Part shown: positions 34,019-45,346 of the stretch, piece after piece
Layout: each line of letters starts with the position of its first letter
Position numbering within the stretch: the stretch's first letter is position 1
NCBI RefSeq assembly: GCF_033115175.1
Contig: NC_084836.1
Coordinates: 68,619,297 to 68,683,296 of the forward strand
DNA: 64,000 bases
From: Lepus europaeus
Lineage: Eukaryota > Chordata > Mammalia > Lagomorpha > Leporidae
Direction: 5' to 3'
The notes under the pieces: generated by a model
The model's database searches: none
Told to the model about the DNA's origin: nothing
The model's input: the letters and a program-made list of their open reading frames with translations, nothing else
Made by a program: the position numbers and the translations under genes

Positions 34019-34525
34019 GAGAGAAGAAAGAGAAAAGCTGGTCTCACCTGCCGGTGAGCTTCTCCCTGGGATGCTTTCTCTCTTTTCCCTCTGCCATCAG
34101 CTCCCCAACCTCCTCCCCACGGAGCGCAGTGTACTGCCAGGCGCCCTGGGGCCGCTGTGCCGCTGCGGTGCCTGCCGGGACCCAGGGGCTGGAATAGTCC
34201 AGGCCACCGCTGTATGTGAGTTTCTGCCCAAAGGCCACCCCCTCAGAAAAGGCTCCCCTGTCTGAAGCCACTGCCCAGGCATCCCCAGCACCCTGTCCCC
34301 CCCCCCGAGCTCTGCTCTCTGGGGTTGGGGAGCAACCATCACAGGTGGAGTTACGCAACGTACACTTGCATGTCCTGTATCTGTGTCTCATCTTCTCCGT
34401 GAAGGGAAAGTCAGCTGTGCAAACAGGGACCTCTGACAGAGTGCCTGGTACACAGCAGCCACGAAGCCACCCACACGCTGGAAGATTTCCTGAGTTTCCA
34501 GACACAAGTGGAGAAAACGTGGCTA
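34019..34525. other. Non-repetitive intergenic stretch
   Basis: Single-copy DNA, GC-moderate, with faint MIR-like similarity near 34360-34410. No gene recognised. Confidence 0.4.
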
Positions 34526-34526
34526 G

Positions 34527-34871
34527 GGGCTGGTGCTGTGGCATAGCAGGTAAAGCCACTGCCTGCAGTGTTGGCATCCTATATGGGTGCCAGTTCAAGT
34601 CCCAGTCACTCCTCTTCTGATCCAGCTCTTTGCTATGGCCTGGGAAAGCAGTAGAAGATTGCCTAAGTCCTTGGGCCCCAGCACATGCATGGGAGACCTG
34701 GAAGAGGCTCCTGGCTCCTGGCTTCGGATCGGCACAGCTCCAGCCATTGCAGCCAATAAGGGAGTGAACCAGCGGATGGAAGACCCCTCTTTTTCTCTCT
34801 CTCTCTACTTCTCCTCTCTGTGTAACTTTCTCTCTGACTTTCAAATAAATAAATAAATCTTAAAAAAAAAA
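34527..34871 (+). repeat. C-SINE type A
   Basis: GGGGCTGGTGCTGTGGC head, AAATAAATAAATAAATC tail; flanking GTGGCTA repeated on both sides. Confidence 0.92.
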
Positions 34872-34914
34872 GATAAAGTGGCTAAACCTTGGATGTTCTT
34901 CCTTTCCCTTCTTT

Positions 34915-35229
34915 TAAACATTTCTTTATTTATCTTCATCTGATTTGAAAGGGAGAGAGAGAGAGAGAGAGAGAGAGAACTCCCATCTGATGTTTCACTC
35001 CCCAAATGCCCACAACAGCAGGGCCTGGGCCAGGCAAAAAGCCGGGAGCCAGGCACTCAGTGCAGATCTCCCACGCGGGTGGCAGCCCAGTTCCTCGGGC
35101 TCTCACAGCTGCCAGGGTGCCTGTTAGCAGGGAGCTGGATCAGGAGCAGAGCTGGGACTCGAATCCAGGTTCTCAGTTGTGGGAGGCAGGTGTCCCGAGC
35201 AGCGGCTTTAGCACTGTGCCAAACACCTT
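34915..35229 (-). repeat. Old C-SINE
   Basis: TTCTTTATTTATCTTCATCTGATTTGAAAGG to CACTGTGCCAAACACCTT. Confidence 0.82.
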
Positions 35230-36408
35230 CCCGTTCCATCTCTGAACCAGGGGCTGAGACCCAGCCTCACCGGGCTCTCGCATCGGGGCCATGTTCTCTG
35301 CAACCACCCCTTCCCCACACCGCCTCCCGGGCCGCCAGGATGTGTTCGACTTTGAATCATTGGCCTCTCTTTGCTTGTGTGTGGCTTTTCCTTCCAGACT
35401 GCTGTCAACAATTTTAATTTCTGGAAGGAGCAAAAAGGGGAAAGAAAAGCAGAAAGCAAGAGGAGAAGGAGGAGGAGGGGGAGGCTTCTTCATCACTTCT
35501 CTTGCAATCAAAGCATCACTCTTGGCCCTGGAGTTTCTATAGCACACACACCCCCGGCTCTGTCATGCTGCCCCCGTGTCTGTGCAAAATGAGGTAGGAA
35601 TTCTTGTTGGGCACCTCCTACAGCTCAGTGCTTTTCTGGCTGGATTCACCCTTCTTTGAGCACCCCACCCCCGCCCCCCGCCAGGCTGAACATCTCTCCT
35701 CCTTCGGACCCCTTGGAGGGGGAGGGGTTACAAGCAGCTTCCTCATAATTCTGGATTTTAAAAGATTTGGTTGCTCAGTGGAAAAGACCAGGAACGGAGG
35801 AGGTGACCAGGGCAGGGGGTAAGATAGAGAGGAGGTACCCGCTTCCTAGTTCTAAAGACAGGAAAGATGCAGTACTTAGCTAAGAAATCAATGACACCGG
35901 TGCCCTCAGCAGGGTCCCCTGGGAGCATCGGACCTGGGAGTGACCTATTCCAAGCATTTAATCAACCAGCTAATGGTCCGGGATTTGCTCACGCACCTGC
36001 CTGGGAGCCGGAGGCTGAATCTGGGCTGTTCTGCTGGGCAGGAGGAGGCAGCTGTCCCTGGTGCCTGTGTGCAGAGGGTGAGGCGGGGATGTGAGTGCAC
36101 TAAATCCATCTTGCATACTCAGGGCCATTTTAGGAACTTCGTAAGCCCCAGGGACTCCCAGTTTTATTATTATAGCAAATATATTAAAATGCACTCACAT
36201 CTTACATTAAACATAATTTACCCCGCCCATTTGAAATGAAGTTATATGATTTTGCTTTGGAAATTGTGTGGTTACGAGCAATGTGAAATTGACAACCGGC
36301 TAGGCTTTCCCCGGAGTCGTGGTCTCTACCCAGGCATTCTTATGAAGTGAGAGAATATAGTCCACAAGTTCTTTTCCAACAAAATGACTACTCATAAATG
36401 TTAAATTT
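35230..36408. other. Intergenic stretch without recognised features
   Basis: Single-copy DNA with a purine-rich AGGAGGAGG tract at about 35455-35485. No gene recognised. Confidence 0.45.
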
Positions 36409-36718
36409 AGGGGTCGGAACTATGGCACAGTAGGCTGAGCTTCCGCCCACATTGCCGGCATCCCATATGGGTGCTGGTTCGAGTCCAGGCTGCTCCACTT
36501 CTGATCCAGCTCTCTGCTATGGCCTGGGAAAGCAGTAGAAGATGGCTCAAGTGCTTGGGTCCCTGCAGCTGTGAGGGAGACCCGGAAGAAGCTCCTGGCT
36601 CCTGGCTTCGGGTTGGCTCAGCTCTGACCGTTGTGGCCATTCGGGGAGTGAACCAGCAGATGGAAGACCTCTCTCTCTCTGTAACTCTGCCTCGCAAATA
36701 AATAAATAAATAAAATAA
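36409..36718 (+). repeat. C-SINE type A
   Basis: GGGGTCGGAACTATGGCACAG head; flanks AAATGTTAAATTTA / AAATGCCAAATTTA mark the insertion. Confidence 0.92.
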
Positions 36719-36795
36719 ATGCCAAATTTAGCATTCAATGAACTTCACATGATGTTACGTTTGACTGACTTTTTTAAAAGATTGTTTTTTTATTT

Positions 36796-37124
36796 TTTAC
36801 TTTTTTAAAAGATTTTTAAATTTATTTTTATACAGAGAAGTAGAGACACAGAGAGAGAGATCTAGAGAGATCTTCCATCTGTTGGTTCACTTTCTAAATT
36901 ACCACAATGGCCGGAGCTGAGCCAATCCAAAGCCAGGAGCTCCTGTCTGGTCTCCTACGTGGGTGCAGGGGCCCAAGGACTTAGTCCATCTTCCACTGCT
37001 TTCCCAGGTGTATTAGTGGAGAGCTGGATGGGAAGTGGAGCAGCCGGGACTCAATCAGGCACCCATATAGGATGCCAGCGCTACAGGCCGGGACTTTAAC
37101 CCATTGCACCACAGCACTGGCCCC
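36796..37124 (-). repeat. C-SINE type A
   Basis: TTTTAAAAGATTTTTAAATTTATTTTTATACAGAG to a CACCACAGCACTGGCCCC head. Confidence 0.88.
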
Positions 37125-38000
37125 TTGCCTGACATTTAATTACAGATTTATTAATATCATTTCACTGGGTTTTTTAAATTTGCCTTTGCACCCAATCCTT
37201 TCTTCCTGCATCCTATTAGATGAAAAGCCCCTGCTACTGCAGGCCCAAGCCCTGGCTCCCAGAGCCTCCCGTGCCCCCTCTCCCTGGCTCCCGCCAGCTG
37301 TACCCAGCCACTCTTCAGAAGTTGTAATGTGGGCAAGACGGTAGCAAGTAAGCAAAAAGCAGCTGTCGGAACCAGTCAGCAATTGAGCTGCACCACCCAA
37401 CACGGTTGCAGGCTCTGTACACGCGTCCCATCATGCACCCGAGCCTTACTTCCCATCATGCACCTGAGCCTCACTTCCTGTCATGCACTTGAACCTCACT
37501 TCCCATCATGCACCCAAGCCTCACTTCCCATCATGCACCAGGCACCAGGCCACTTCCTAGGGATGACCGTGGGTGTGCTCCCAGTCCCACCTGTATGAGA
37601 CTCCAGGAAACTTCTGAGAGTCTCTGCCCAGACTCCTCCCCATTTGAATACTCAATTAGGCCCTGCCCAGGACACCACCCCTACACTACAGAGGACAATC
37701 CCAGCTTTGGTGGGGGCTGCAGCTCTTCCCGTACTCATGTTTGAGTGTGCACCATCCCTTGCATTTTTCACCCATGGAGACAAGAACCTGGAAGAAGCCC
37801 AGCCGGGGGCCAGGTTGCCCAGGGCAGTTCCTCAGGCTCAGCCCCCTCCTCTTTTTCCTTCTTTTTCTAGTCTTTCTTAGCCACCCTGAGAACATTTCCC
37901 AGAAATGCCATGGCACTTCAAGCGATGGGCTAGTGCCCCCAACGGTTATTCATGCACAGCCCCAGCAACTTGTTTGCATCTTTTCATAGTGACACTTAAA
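37125..38000. other. Non-repetitive stretch around the minisatellite
   Basis: Apart from the 25-bp repeat, single-copy DNA with no recognised exon. Confidence 0.45.
37426..37541 (+). repeat. 25-bp minisatellite, about 4.6 units
   Basis: TCCCATCATGCACCCGAGCC-type 25-bp units start at 37426, 37451, 37476, 37501 and (partial) 37526, with 1-5 differences each. Confidence 0.93.
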
Positions 38001-38324
38001 CTTTTTAAGATTTATTTATTTATTTGAAAGTCAGAGTTATACAGAGAGGAGAGGCAGAGAGAGAGAGGTCTTCCATCTGCTGGTTCACTCCCCAGATGAC
38101 TGCAACGGCCAGAGCTGCGCCGATCCAAAGCCAGGAGCCAGGAGCTTCTTCCAGGTCTCCCATGTGGGTGGCAGGGACCCAACTACTGGAGCCATCACCT
38201 CTGCTTCCCAGGGTCTGCATTAGCAGGAAGCTGGAGTCAGGAGCCAGGTTTTGAACCCGGGTACCCAGTGGGGAACAGGGACACCTTAACTGGCACCTTC
38301 ACCATAAGGCCAAACACCTGCCCC
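38001..38324 (-). repeat. C-SINE type A/old hybrid
   Basis: TTTAAGATTTATTTATTTATTTGAAAGTCAG; the right part (ATAAGGCCAAACACCTGCCCCC) is of the older subfamily. Confidence 0.88.
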
Positions 38325-38580
38325 CATCGTTACATTTTAATTGGGCCTTTTTGGAGGTACAAATTTCAATTCAAGGGATTCCTTTAAAGATCTGAATTTA
38401 GGGTTTATTTGTAGGAGGCGTTTCCTAGGCAGGTGCAAGAGCCTCTGGGAATAAACTTTTAAAAAGTTCTTCCCCTTGGGAACTCACGCTAGTTGGGGAG
38501 ATAGCATATGTGATATGCAACCCGTGGTGTCAGCAGTGTATGGAAGCACAGGAGAGCTCATGGTAGAACATTTGCCTCCA

Positions 38581-38821
38581 GGGACTGGGGCCGCGGCACA
38601 GCCTGAGACGCCGGCATCCGTATGAGCGCCAGTTCGACTCCCGGCTGCTCCACTTCCAATCCAGCTCCCTGCTAATGTGCCTGGGGAGGCAGAAGATGGC
38701 CCAAGTGCTTGGGCCCCTGCCACCTATGTGGGACACTCGGATGGAGCTCCAGGCTGCTGGCTTCGGCCTGGCCCTGTCCTGGCCATTGCAGCCATTTGGA
38801 CAGTGAGGCAAAGATGGAAGA

Positions 38822-38857
<36 letters not shown>

Positions 38858-38905
38858 CTTTCTCTCTTCCTCTCTCTCTATAGCTGTCTTTCAAATAAAG
38901 TAAAG
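38581..38905 (+). repeat. C-SINE type A
   Basis: GGGACTGGGGCCGCGGCACAGC head with a small deletion; AAATAAAGTAAAG tail. Confidence 0.88.
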
Positions 38906-38969
38906 ACAAAGAAGCTTGCTTCCAGCTGCAGGAATTGGAGGTGGCTTCCTGGAGAGGTAACTTTTTAAG

Positions 38970-39430
38970 CTGGCCCTTAAGTGAACAGCGAGCATCTGGA
39001 TGGGTTTGGAACCTCCAGCCTGGCCCGCTGCAGTTCGCGAGTTTCTCCAGCAGAGGGCAGACCAAGCAAAGACGGAAAGGAAAGTCCGCGGGTGCGCGCA
39101 GCCTTGGGGGCAGCTGTAGAGAACCGCTCTCCAGGCTCACTAAGAAGGGCGCGTCCTCGCTGTGTGAGCTGTGAAGTCGCCCGGTCAGCGCTGACGCCTT
39201 TGATCTCGCCTGGGACCGCTAATGAACTGGCATGCTGTGTCCGTCTGCCCTGGTTCAGAGTCTCCTGCCACCTGTCCAGGGGCCACCTCCCCATGGGCAC
39301 TGAGGAGTCCCCCAGGCAGGTTTGGGTCCAGACTGGGGAAGGGCAGAGGGGCGTCTCTGCGTTGCCATGGGAACGGGTCCCGCCCACTCCTCCCTTCTCC
39401 AAGCGCGTGAGCCAGGGTGCAGGCATTTTG
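38970..39430. promoter_or_regulatory. CpG-moderate single-copy block with CTCF motif
   Basis: Repeat-free DNA with clustered CpGs at about 39030-39220 (for example GTCCGCGGGTGCGCGCAG, GGGCGCGTCCTCGC) and a CTCF match at 39047. Candidate intergenic regulatory element; no exon recognised. Confidence 0.35.
39047..39060 (+). promoter_or_regulatory. CTCF consensus match
   Basis: CCAGCAGAGGGCAG satisfies every position of CCASYAGRKGGCR, forward on the plus strand. Confidence 0.55.
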
Positions 39431-39567
39431 GGTACTTGAAGCACCCTGTGTCTTAGGCCGTGCCAGTCGAAGATTGAGGAGCGATCCTGGAAAATTGCGT
39501 AAGGGAGTGGGGAGAGCAGAAGAGGGAAGGAGAAGCGGCCGGGCAAGGTTTTTTTGTTTTGTTTTGT

Positions 39568-39798
39568 TTTTTAAGATTTATCAATGTATTTATTTGAAAG
39601 AGAGAGGGAGAGAGAGCTCTTCCAATCACTGCTTGACTCCCCAGATGGCTGCAACAGCCAGGACTGGGCCAGACCAAGGAGCCAGGAGTACCATCTGGGT
39701 CTCCCACATGGGCAGAGGCCCAGGTTACTTAAGTCATCGTCTGCTGCTTTCCCAGGTGCATTAGCAGGGAGCCGGAGCTGAGACACTGGCATCCCAAG
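39568..39798 (-). repeat. C-SINE, interrupted copy
   Basis: TTAAGATTTATCAATGTATTTATTTGAAAG body. Its missing head (CGCTGGGCCACAGCACCAGCCCC) reappears at about 40100-40122, beyond a 32-bp unique insert and another SINE. Confidence 0.8.
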
Positions 39799-39830
39799 TG
39801 AAGACAGCTGTCGGCGGGAGCCATTGCACA

Positions 39831-40095
39831 AGGGGTTGTCACTATGGCGTCGCAGGTTAAGCCTATGGGATGCCAGTTCGAGTCCTGGCTGCTCCACTTC
39901 CAATCCAGCTCCCTGATGGTGGCCTGGGAAAGCACTGCCTGGGCCCCTGCACCCACGTGGGAGACCCAGGATCGGCCCAGCTCCATTGCGGCCATTTGGG
40001 GACAGAGCCAGCGGATGGAAGCCTTCTCAGTTATCTCTCCCCATCTCTCTCTATCACTAACTCAATCAAATAACTAAATATTAAAAACAAACAAA
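39831..40095 (+). repeat. C-SINE inserted in the preceding SINE
   Basis: GGGGTTGTCACTATGGCGTCGC head; body shortened (GTTAAGCCTATGGGATGCCAG); AAATAACTAAAT tail. Confidence 0.85.
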
Positions 40096-40122
40096 AACAC
40101 GCTGGGCCACAGCACCAGCCCC

Positions 40123-40740
40123 AGGCAAGGATTTTATTCCCAGTGAAGTTGCAGCTTCAGCCTGACACCATGGGAGCTTAGAATGGCTCTTGGGGCTGGG
40201 CGGTGCCCTCCTGCCCCTGTCCCTGGAAGGCTGGGGCTGGCCCAGGGCGCAGGAGCCACAGGCACCTCCAGCTCTCGCCGCCTCTGGGCGAGTGGCTGCT
40301 GCAGGGGTTCCTGAAGACAGCTGTCTGCGGGAGCCATTGCACAGAGCAGCAAAGGGGGGAGAGTCTGAAGGCGGCTGGGGGCCGCTCCCCGCCACATTTG
40401 CTGCTCTCTCAAAGCCCATTGCTGTTGGCCCGTCTCTCGGGGACCACATATGGGCCTTGCCAAAGTCCGCTCTCTCTGGCCTGCAGGAGTGCTCCCTGGG
40501 GCCGCAGTCCCTCCTCCCGCATTGCCCCATTATCAGTGCACAGTGCCGACATTGGCCAGAGGGGCGGGGCAGGGTATGAACAGGCAGGGAAGTGTTCTGA
40601 AAGGCATTGTGCCTGGACCCCATCTCTACCATCTCCAACAAGGAAGCAGGTGCTGGGAGGCCAAGGCTATGTGCGACCCCTACCTCCCCTCCCCACACAG
40701 AGAAGATGATGGGGTGCTCCTTTCATAATGACAGCCACTG
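40123..40740. other. Single-copy intergenic stretch
   Basis: GC-rich, no named repeat. Contains the second copy (40312-40343) of a 32-bp sequence also present at 39799-39830. No gene recognised. Confidence 0.5.
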
Positions 40741-40754
40741 TGCAACACTCAAGG

Positions 40755-40969
40755 GACAAGGTTGATCCGCAGCCAGGAGCTAGGAGTTTCTTCTGGGTCT
40801 CCCACGTGGGTGCAGAGGCCCAAGCACTTGAGCCATCTTCCGCTGCTTTCCCAGGCCACAGCAGAGAGCTGGATCAGAAGTGGAGCAGCCTGGACTCAAA
40901 CCAGCGCCCATATGGGATGCTGGCACTGCAGGCAGCAGTTTTACCCACTACGTCACAGTGCTGGCGCCC
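40755..40969 (-). repeat. C-SINE type A, 3' part missing
   Basis: GATCCGCAGCCAGGAGCTAGGAG to a CACAGTGCTGGCGCCC head. A second minus-strand SINE fragment (40970-41035) follows directly. Confidence 0.85.
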
Positions 40970-41132
40970 ATTGGGCCATCTTCTGCTGCTTTTCCCAGGC
41001 CATTAGCAGGGAGCTGGAACAGAAGTGGATCCCTTGCTGGCCCCAGCTTCCCTCCTCTGGACACAGTCACTTGTGATGGGCAGACTTCTGAGACAGGCGC
41101 CAGACTCCTGGAGAGTGAGGGTCCGGGCCAGA

Positions 41133-41147
41133 GGCGCCCCCTGGCGG
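41133..41147 (-). promoter_or_regulatory. CTCF consensus match
   Basis: The minus strand reads CCGCCAGGGGGCGCC, a strong CTCF core, opposite in orientation to the motifs at 4471 and 39047. It lies in short CpG-rich single-copy DNA (41090-41190). Confidence 0.6.
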
Positions 41148-41412
41148 CCCTTACAGCAGCTGCAGCCGCGCTGCGAGGCGGCCACAGGAGCCATTTGTCC
41201 CCTCAGCAGCTTGAAAGGCTGAGTGGGAAGGAAGGGGCAGCAATGCCGGCTGACACTTGGAAAGCAGACGCCCCGCTGCGCCACCCCAACTCTGGAAACT
41301 GGGGTGATTAATGTGCGTTGTGTCTCTCAAGTTGCAGTTGCTGTCCGGCAGTAGAAAGTGTGTAGTTTATACTTCTATGCAACCGTGGAATGTTCTGTGC
41401 CTTCTAAATATT

Positions 41413-41690
41413 TGAGGGCAGGCATTTGGCTTTAGTGCTTAAGACACCACTTAAGACGCCTGGATCCCACATGGGAGGGTGGGGCCTGGGTTCGAGTCCC
41501 TGCCCCGGGTTCTGACTCGGGCTTCCTGCTAATGGTGACCCTGGGTGGCAGCGGTGTTGGCTCAAGTTACTAGGTTTCTGCCACCCACGTGGGAGACCTG
41601 GAAGACGCTCTGGGATTGATCCGGCCCCACGACCCCTGGCCTGTGAGACTCAGGAAATACTGGCATTTGAAGAACACTTAGGAAAAAAAC
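41413..41690 (+). repeat. Old C-SINE, tail lost
   Basis: GGGCAGGCATTTGGCTTTAGTGC head and CACCCACGTGGGAGACCTGGAAG core. Confidence 0.7.
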
Positions 41691-42917
41691 ATCTACTCGT
41701 GTCCCCTTGCTGACACTGTTGGGGACATTGGAAACAAGAGATGGACCAGAGCCAGAACCGGCATGGTTTCAGTATCTCCTGACTGCCCCCGCCCCCCACC
41801 AGGGCCAAGGGACCCCAGGGAGGTTTTCTGCCTGGTGGTGAGACCCGCCTCCTCCCTTCTAGACTGGCAGCTCACACCCCTGGGCCCTAAGCAGTGGGGG
41901 GACAGCACCTGGCCCTGGGCGAGTGCTCCCACACTGTTTGGTTTAATAAGAAAGTCGGGGTAGATGCCGCCCAGCCAAGGGGCTCAAGCAGAGCAGGGTG
42001 GGCCTGCCGGACCAGGGTGGGCAGAACGGGGACGGTGCTTTGGCACACACACACACACACCAGCGTCTGTCTCCTAGCTGTGCTGTCTACCGATTTGGCA
42101 AACCACATCACTTTGCTGAACTTCCGTTCCCAGGCCTGTGGAAAAGGAGTGGCAGTGCCTACCTCAAAGAGCTGCTGAACGCGTTCCGAGAATGGTGCGT
42201 TTCCAGTGCTAGGACTGGCATTTGGCACACACTGCGAGCTCCAAGCAGGGGAGCCTTTGCCAACCCAGATGCTACTCGGTGCTGGTCCTATCCATACTTC
42301 CTCCAGCTCCTGCTGTCCATGTGGCCCCGACACTGGCTCCACGGCTGATGGAGCTGGGGTGCGGGTCAGCCTGTTCAGTCTTCCTCTGGTGGGACCCGTG
42401 CCTTCCGGGCAATCGCCGCCTCGTGTTGAACTCTGGGACTCCTAGCTCCTAGGAGCAGCTCAGCATTGCTGCCCAGCAGGCCCTGTGCTGCAGTGCCACT
42501 GTGATGATTGGGCCCAAGGAGGCCTTTGTGAAGTGCACACTCACCGCACACACAGCAGGCCAGCTTCCGACACGTCCAGGCAGGCTCTGCACAGGGACTG
42601 CAATGGTGCTTGGGCTGGGAACACAGGACTCGGGGGCCCCTTGGGACTCAAAATCAGTGCTGGAATCATGCAGCTCCAAGTTACTAGAAAACTGGTTTGC
42701 TATCATTTTGCCTGGGTGGGCAAGGTCTGAGCATTTTGTTCCTTGTCTGTCACAGCTATTAGTGAAAATGGGAAGTGACAGTTCTTGTAATTTCTGAGAA
42801 CACAGACTTTGGGGCTATGGTAATAATAGAACAGGAGATGGGGAAGCTCCCACTCACCCCTCCCCCCCGCCATGTATACACCAAAGATCAATGGCCAAAC
42901 AAGGTTCTGATGATGTT
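41691..42917. other. Single-copy intergenic stretch
   Basis: (CA)8-9 at about 42045-42062 and MIR-like sequence near 42100-42190. No gene recognised. Confidence 0.45.
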
Positions 42918-43244
42918 TTTAATATTTTTTAAAGCTTTACTTGAGAGGCAGAGTTATAGAAAGAGAAAGGGGAGAGGCAGAGAGAGGTCTTCCATCCACT
43001 GGTTCACTCCCCAAATGGCCACAACAGCCAGAGCTGTGCAGATCCAAAGCCAGGAGTCATGAGCTTCTTCCAGGTCTCCCATGCAGGTGCAGGGGCCCAA
43101 GGACTTGGGTCATCTTCCACTGCTTTCCCAGGCCATAGCAGAGAGCGAGATCGGAAGTGGAGCATCCAGGACTTGAACCAGTGCCCATATGGGATGCCGG
43201 CACTGCAGGCGGCAGCTTTACCCGCTATGCCACTGCACTGGCCC
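42918..43244 (-). repeat. C-SINE type A
   Basis: TTAAAGCTTTACTTGAGAGGCAG to a GCCACTGCACTGGCCCC head; CTGATGAT flanks on both sides. Confidence 0.92.
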
Positions 43245-43499
43245 CATCCTGATGATCTTAAAACTAAGCAAAGCATGCTGGAACCCCAAAGGGTTGGGCA
43301 GAAGCTGAGCTGACCATGGCTTGGGAGGCCCAAGTAAGGTGTGTGTCTTCCTACAAGTTAATATGTGTAAAACATACACAAAGGTTTCAATGCCATGCCT
43401 CCCCTCCCTCATTACCACATGGTGGCAAGCAGACAGGAAGGGCCAGCAAGAGGAGGGAGGGCCTGGTCCTACTGGGAGGAGTCTCCTCCGGGGACCCTG

Positions 43500-43590
43500 C
43501 GAAGCAGGAAGTATCATCACTCCCGTTTTGCAGGTGAGGCAGTTCCGGCGCATGTGAAATAGGTTACTGATAGTCATAGGGCTCTGGAGG
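43500..43590 (+). repeat. MIR fragment
   Basis: CACTCCCGTTTTGCAGGTGAGGCAGTTC... followed by GGCTCTGGAGGCAGAGCTGGG, the MIR core order. Confidence 0.5.
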
Positions 43591-44727
43591 CAGAGCTGGG
43601 AGCTGCCCTGTTACACTGCTCGGGCTTAAGGCCCCCCACCCTCTGTTCCCTGGTGTCAGGAGGCAGTGCGCTCGTGAGGGCGCGGTGCACCAGCTTGTAG
43701 GTGTGTGCCTGTGTGTCACTGCTCTCAAACCTAGCCCAAGGAGAAGGGATGGATGTGTGGCCAGGCTTGTAACTGGGGACAGCCTTGGGTGTCGCGGAGA
43801 TAACTACACACACATCATGACTGGGCCTCTCGGGTCCTGTCGCCTTCTGAGAGAGGCTGACAGGTACAGTCCCCAGCGGAAGGAGCAGCATTCTGTGCCC
43901 CACCTCGGTACCATGCACCCTCACTCTTCCCCAGTGGGCACAAAGGGGACCCCAGACCCCAAGGTCCCCAGGCCCCGGGCTGAGACATGATGAGAGGGGC
44001 CCGTCGCACTGTCAGTCTTGGGAATGGGATTTTGGAAACCCAGAGCCAGCGAGGCTGTGCGTGGTGGGGGCCCTGAAGCCATGAGAACGCGGAGGAGGAG
44101 GCTGTGAGAATCCGACACGGTGGCAGAGCCGCGCTGCCACTGCCGCCGGGGAGGGTGAGCGCGAGGTGGCCCGAGGGGAAGCAGACACAGAAGAGAGCCC
44201 CCACCCCAAGCCTGGCCCCAGCTCTGCCGGGAGGCCCCCTGGTTTGCTTGCTTCTGGGTTCCCTGGCAGGCACTTTTGGATATTTAATCACTTGCAATGG
44301 CTGCCTCCCCCCTCCCCACCCCCATAAAAGAATCCCGATTTCGTGCAAGTGTTGGGGCAGCATGGTGCTCAAGGAAGATGGGCCCAAGCCAAACACTGTA
44401 CACTCATCTCTCTTTGCCCCTGTAAAAGAGGGAAGTGATCCAGTTCTGACCAAGGATGTTCGATGAGGGGCCTTCTGGAAGATTCTCTCATTGCAGAGTG
44501 TGGGGCAGGGGGTGGGGCAGAGAGAAACATTGGGAAATGCCCCTCCCCCCCAAATGCCTTCCTGCATTTGCAAGTTAGGAGGCCTGATGTGAGGCCTGGT
44601 GCTTCAGGCCACCTTGCAACCCCAAGAGGACAATCCACAGCCCTGGTGTGGGTACCACGGAGTGAACCAGGCCAGGAGCCTCCACCCATATGACTGCCAT
44701 CAGTCAGGGAGTGTTCGAGGCACTTTT
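43591..44727. other. Single-copy intergenic stretch
   Basis: GC-rich with a weak CpG cluster at about 44090-44180. No gene recognised. Confidence 0.45.
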
Positions 44728-45056
44728 TTTTTTTTTTTTTGACAGGCAGAGTGGATAGTGAGAGAGAGAGACAGAGAGAAAAGTCTTCCTTTTTGCCATT
44801 GGTTCACCCTCCAATGGCCGCTGCGGCCGGCTCATCGCACTGATCCGAAGCCAGGAGCCAGGTGCTTCTCCTGGTCTCCCATGGGGTGCAGAGCCCAAGC
44901 ACTTGGGCCATCCTCCACTGCCTTCCCGGGCCATAGCAGAGAGCTGGCCTGGAAGAGGGGCAACTGGGACAGAATCCGGTGCCCCAACCGGGACTAGAAC
45001 CCGGTGTGCCGGCGCCGCAAGGCGGAGGATTAGCCTGTTAAGCCACGGCGTCGGCC
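44728..45056 (-). repeat. C-SINE type B, young
   Basis: Poly(T)-GACAGGCAGAGTGGATAG to GCCACGGCGTCGGCC. Duplication TCGAGGCACTTTT (44715-44727, 45057-45069). Confidence 0.94.
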
Positions 45057-45069
45057 TCGAGGCACTTTT

Positions 45070-45346
45070 TAAAAAAGATTTATTTATTTGAAAGTCAGAG
45101 TTGGGGGTGGAGAGAGAGAGAGAAAGATCTTCTATCTACTGGTTTGGCTCCCCAAATGGCTGCAACAGCCAGGGCTGGGCCAGGACAAAGCCAGGAAATT
45201 CATCCAGGTCTCCCACATGGGTGCAGGCTTGGGCCACCTTCCACTGCTTTCCCAGATGCATTAGCAGGGAGCTGGATTAGAAGTGGAGCAGCCAAGACTC
45301 AAACAGGCAACCATGCGGGATGCTACACCACGATGCCCATCTCTAA
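45070..45346 (-). repeat. Old C-SINE
   Basis: AAAAGATTTATTTATTTGAAAGTCAG to CTACACCACGATGCCC; abuts the previous SINE. Confidence 0.85.

Noticed and set aside
37426-37541. Regular short repeats resembling a CRISPR array
   Set aside because: Units are contiguous with no unique spacers, in a vertebrate genome; it is a minisatellite.
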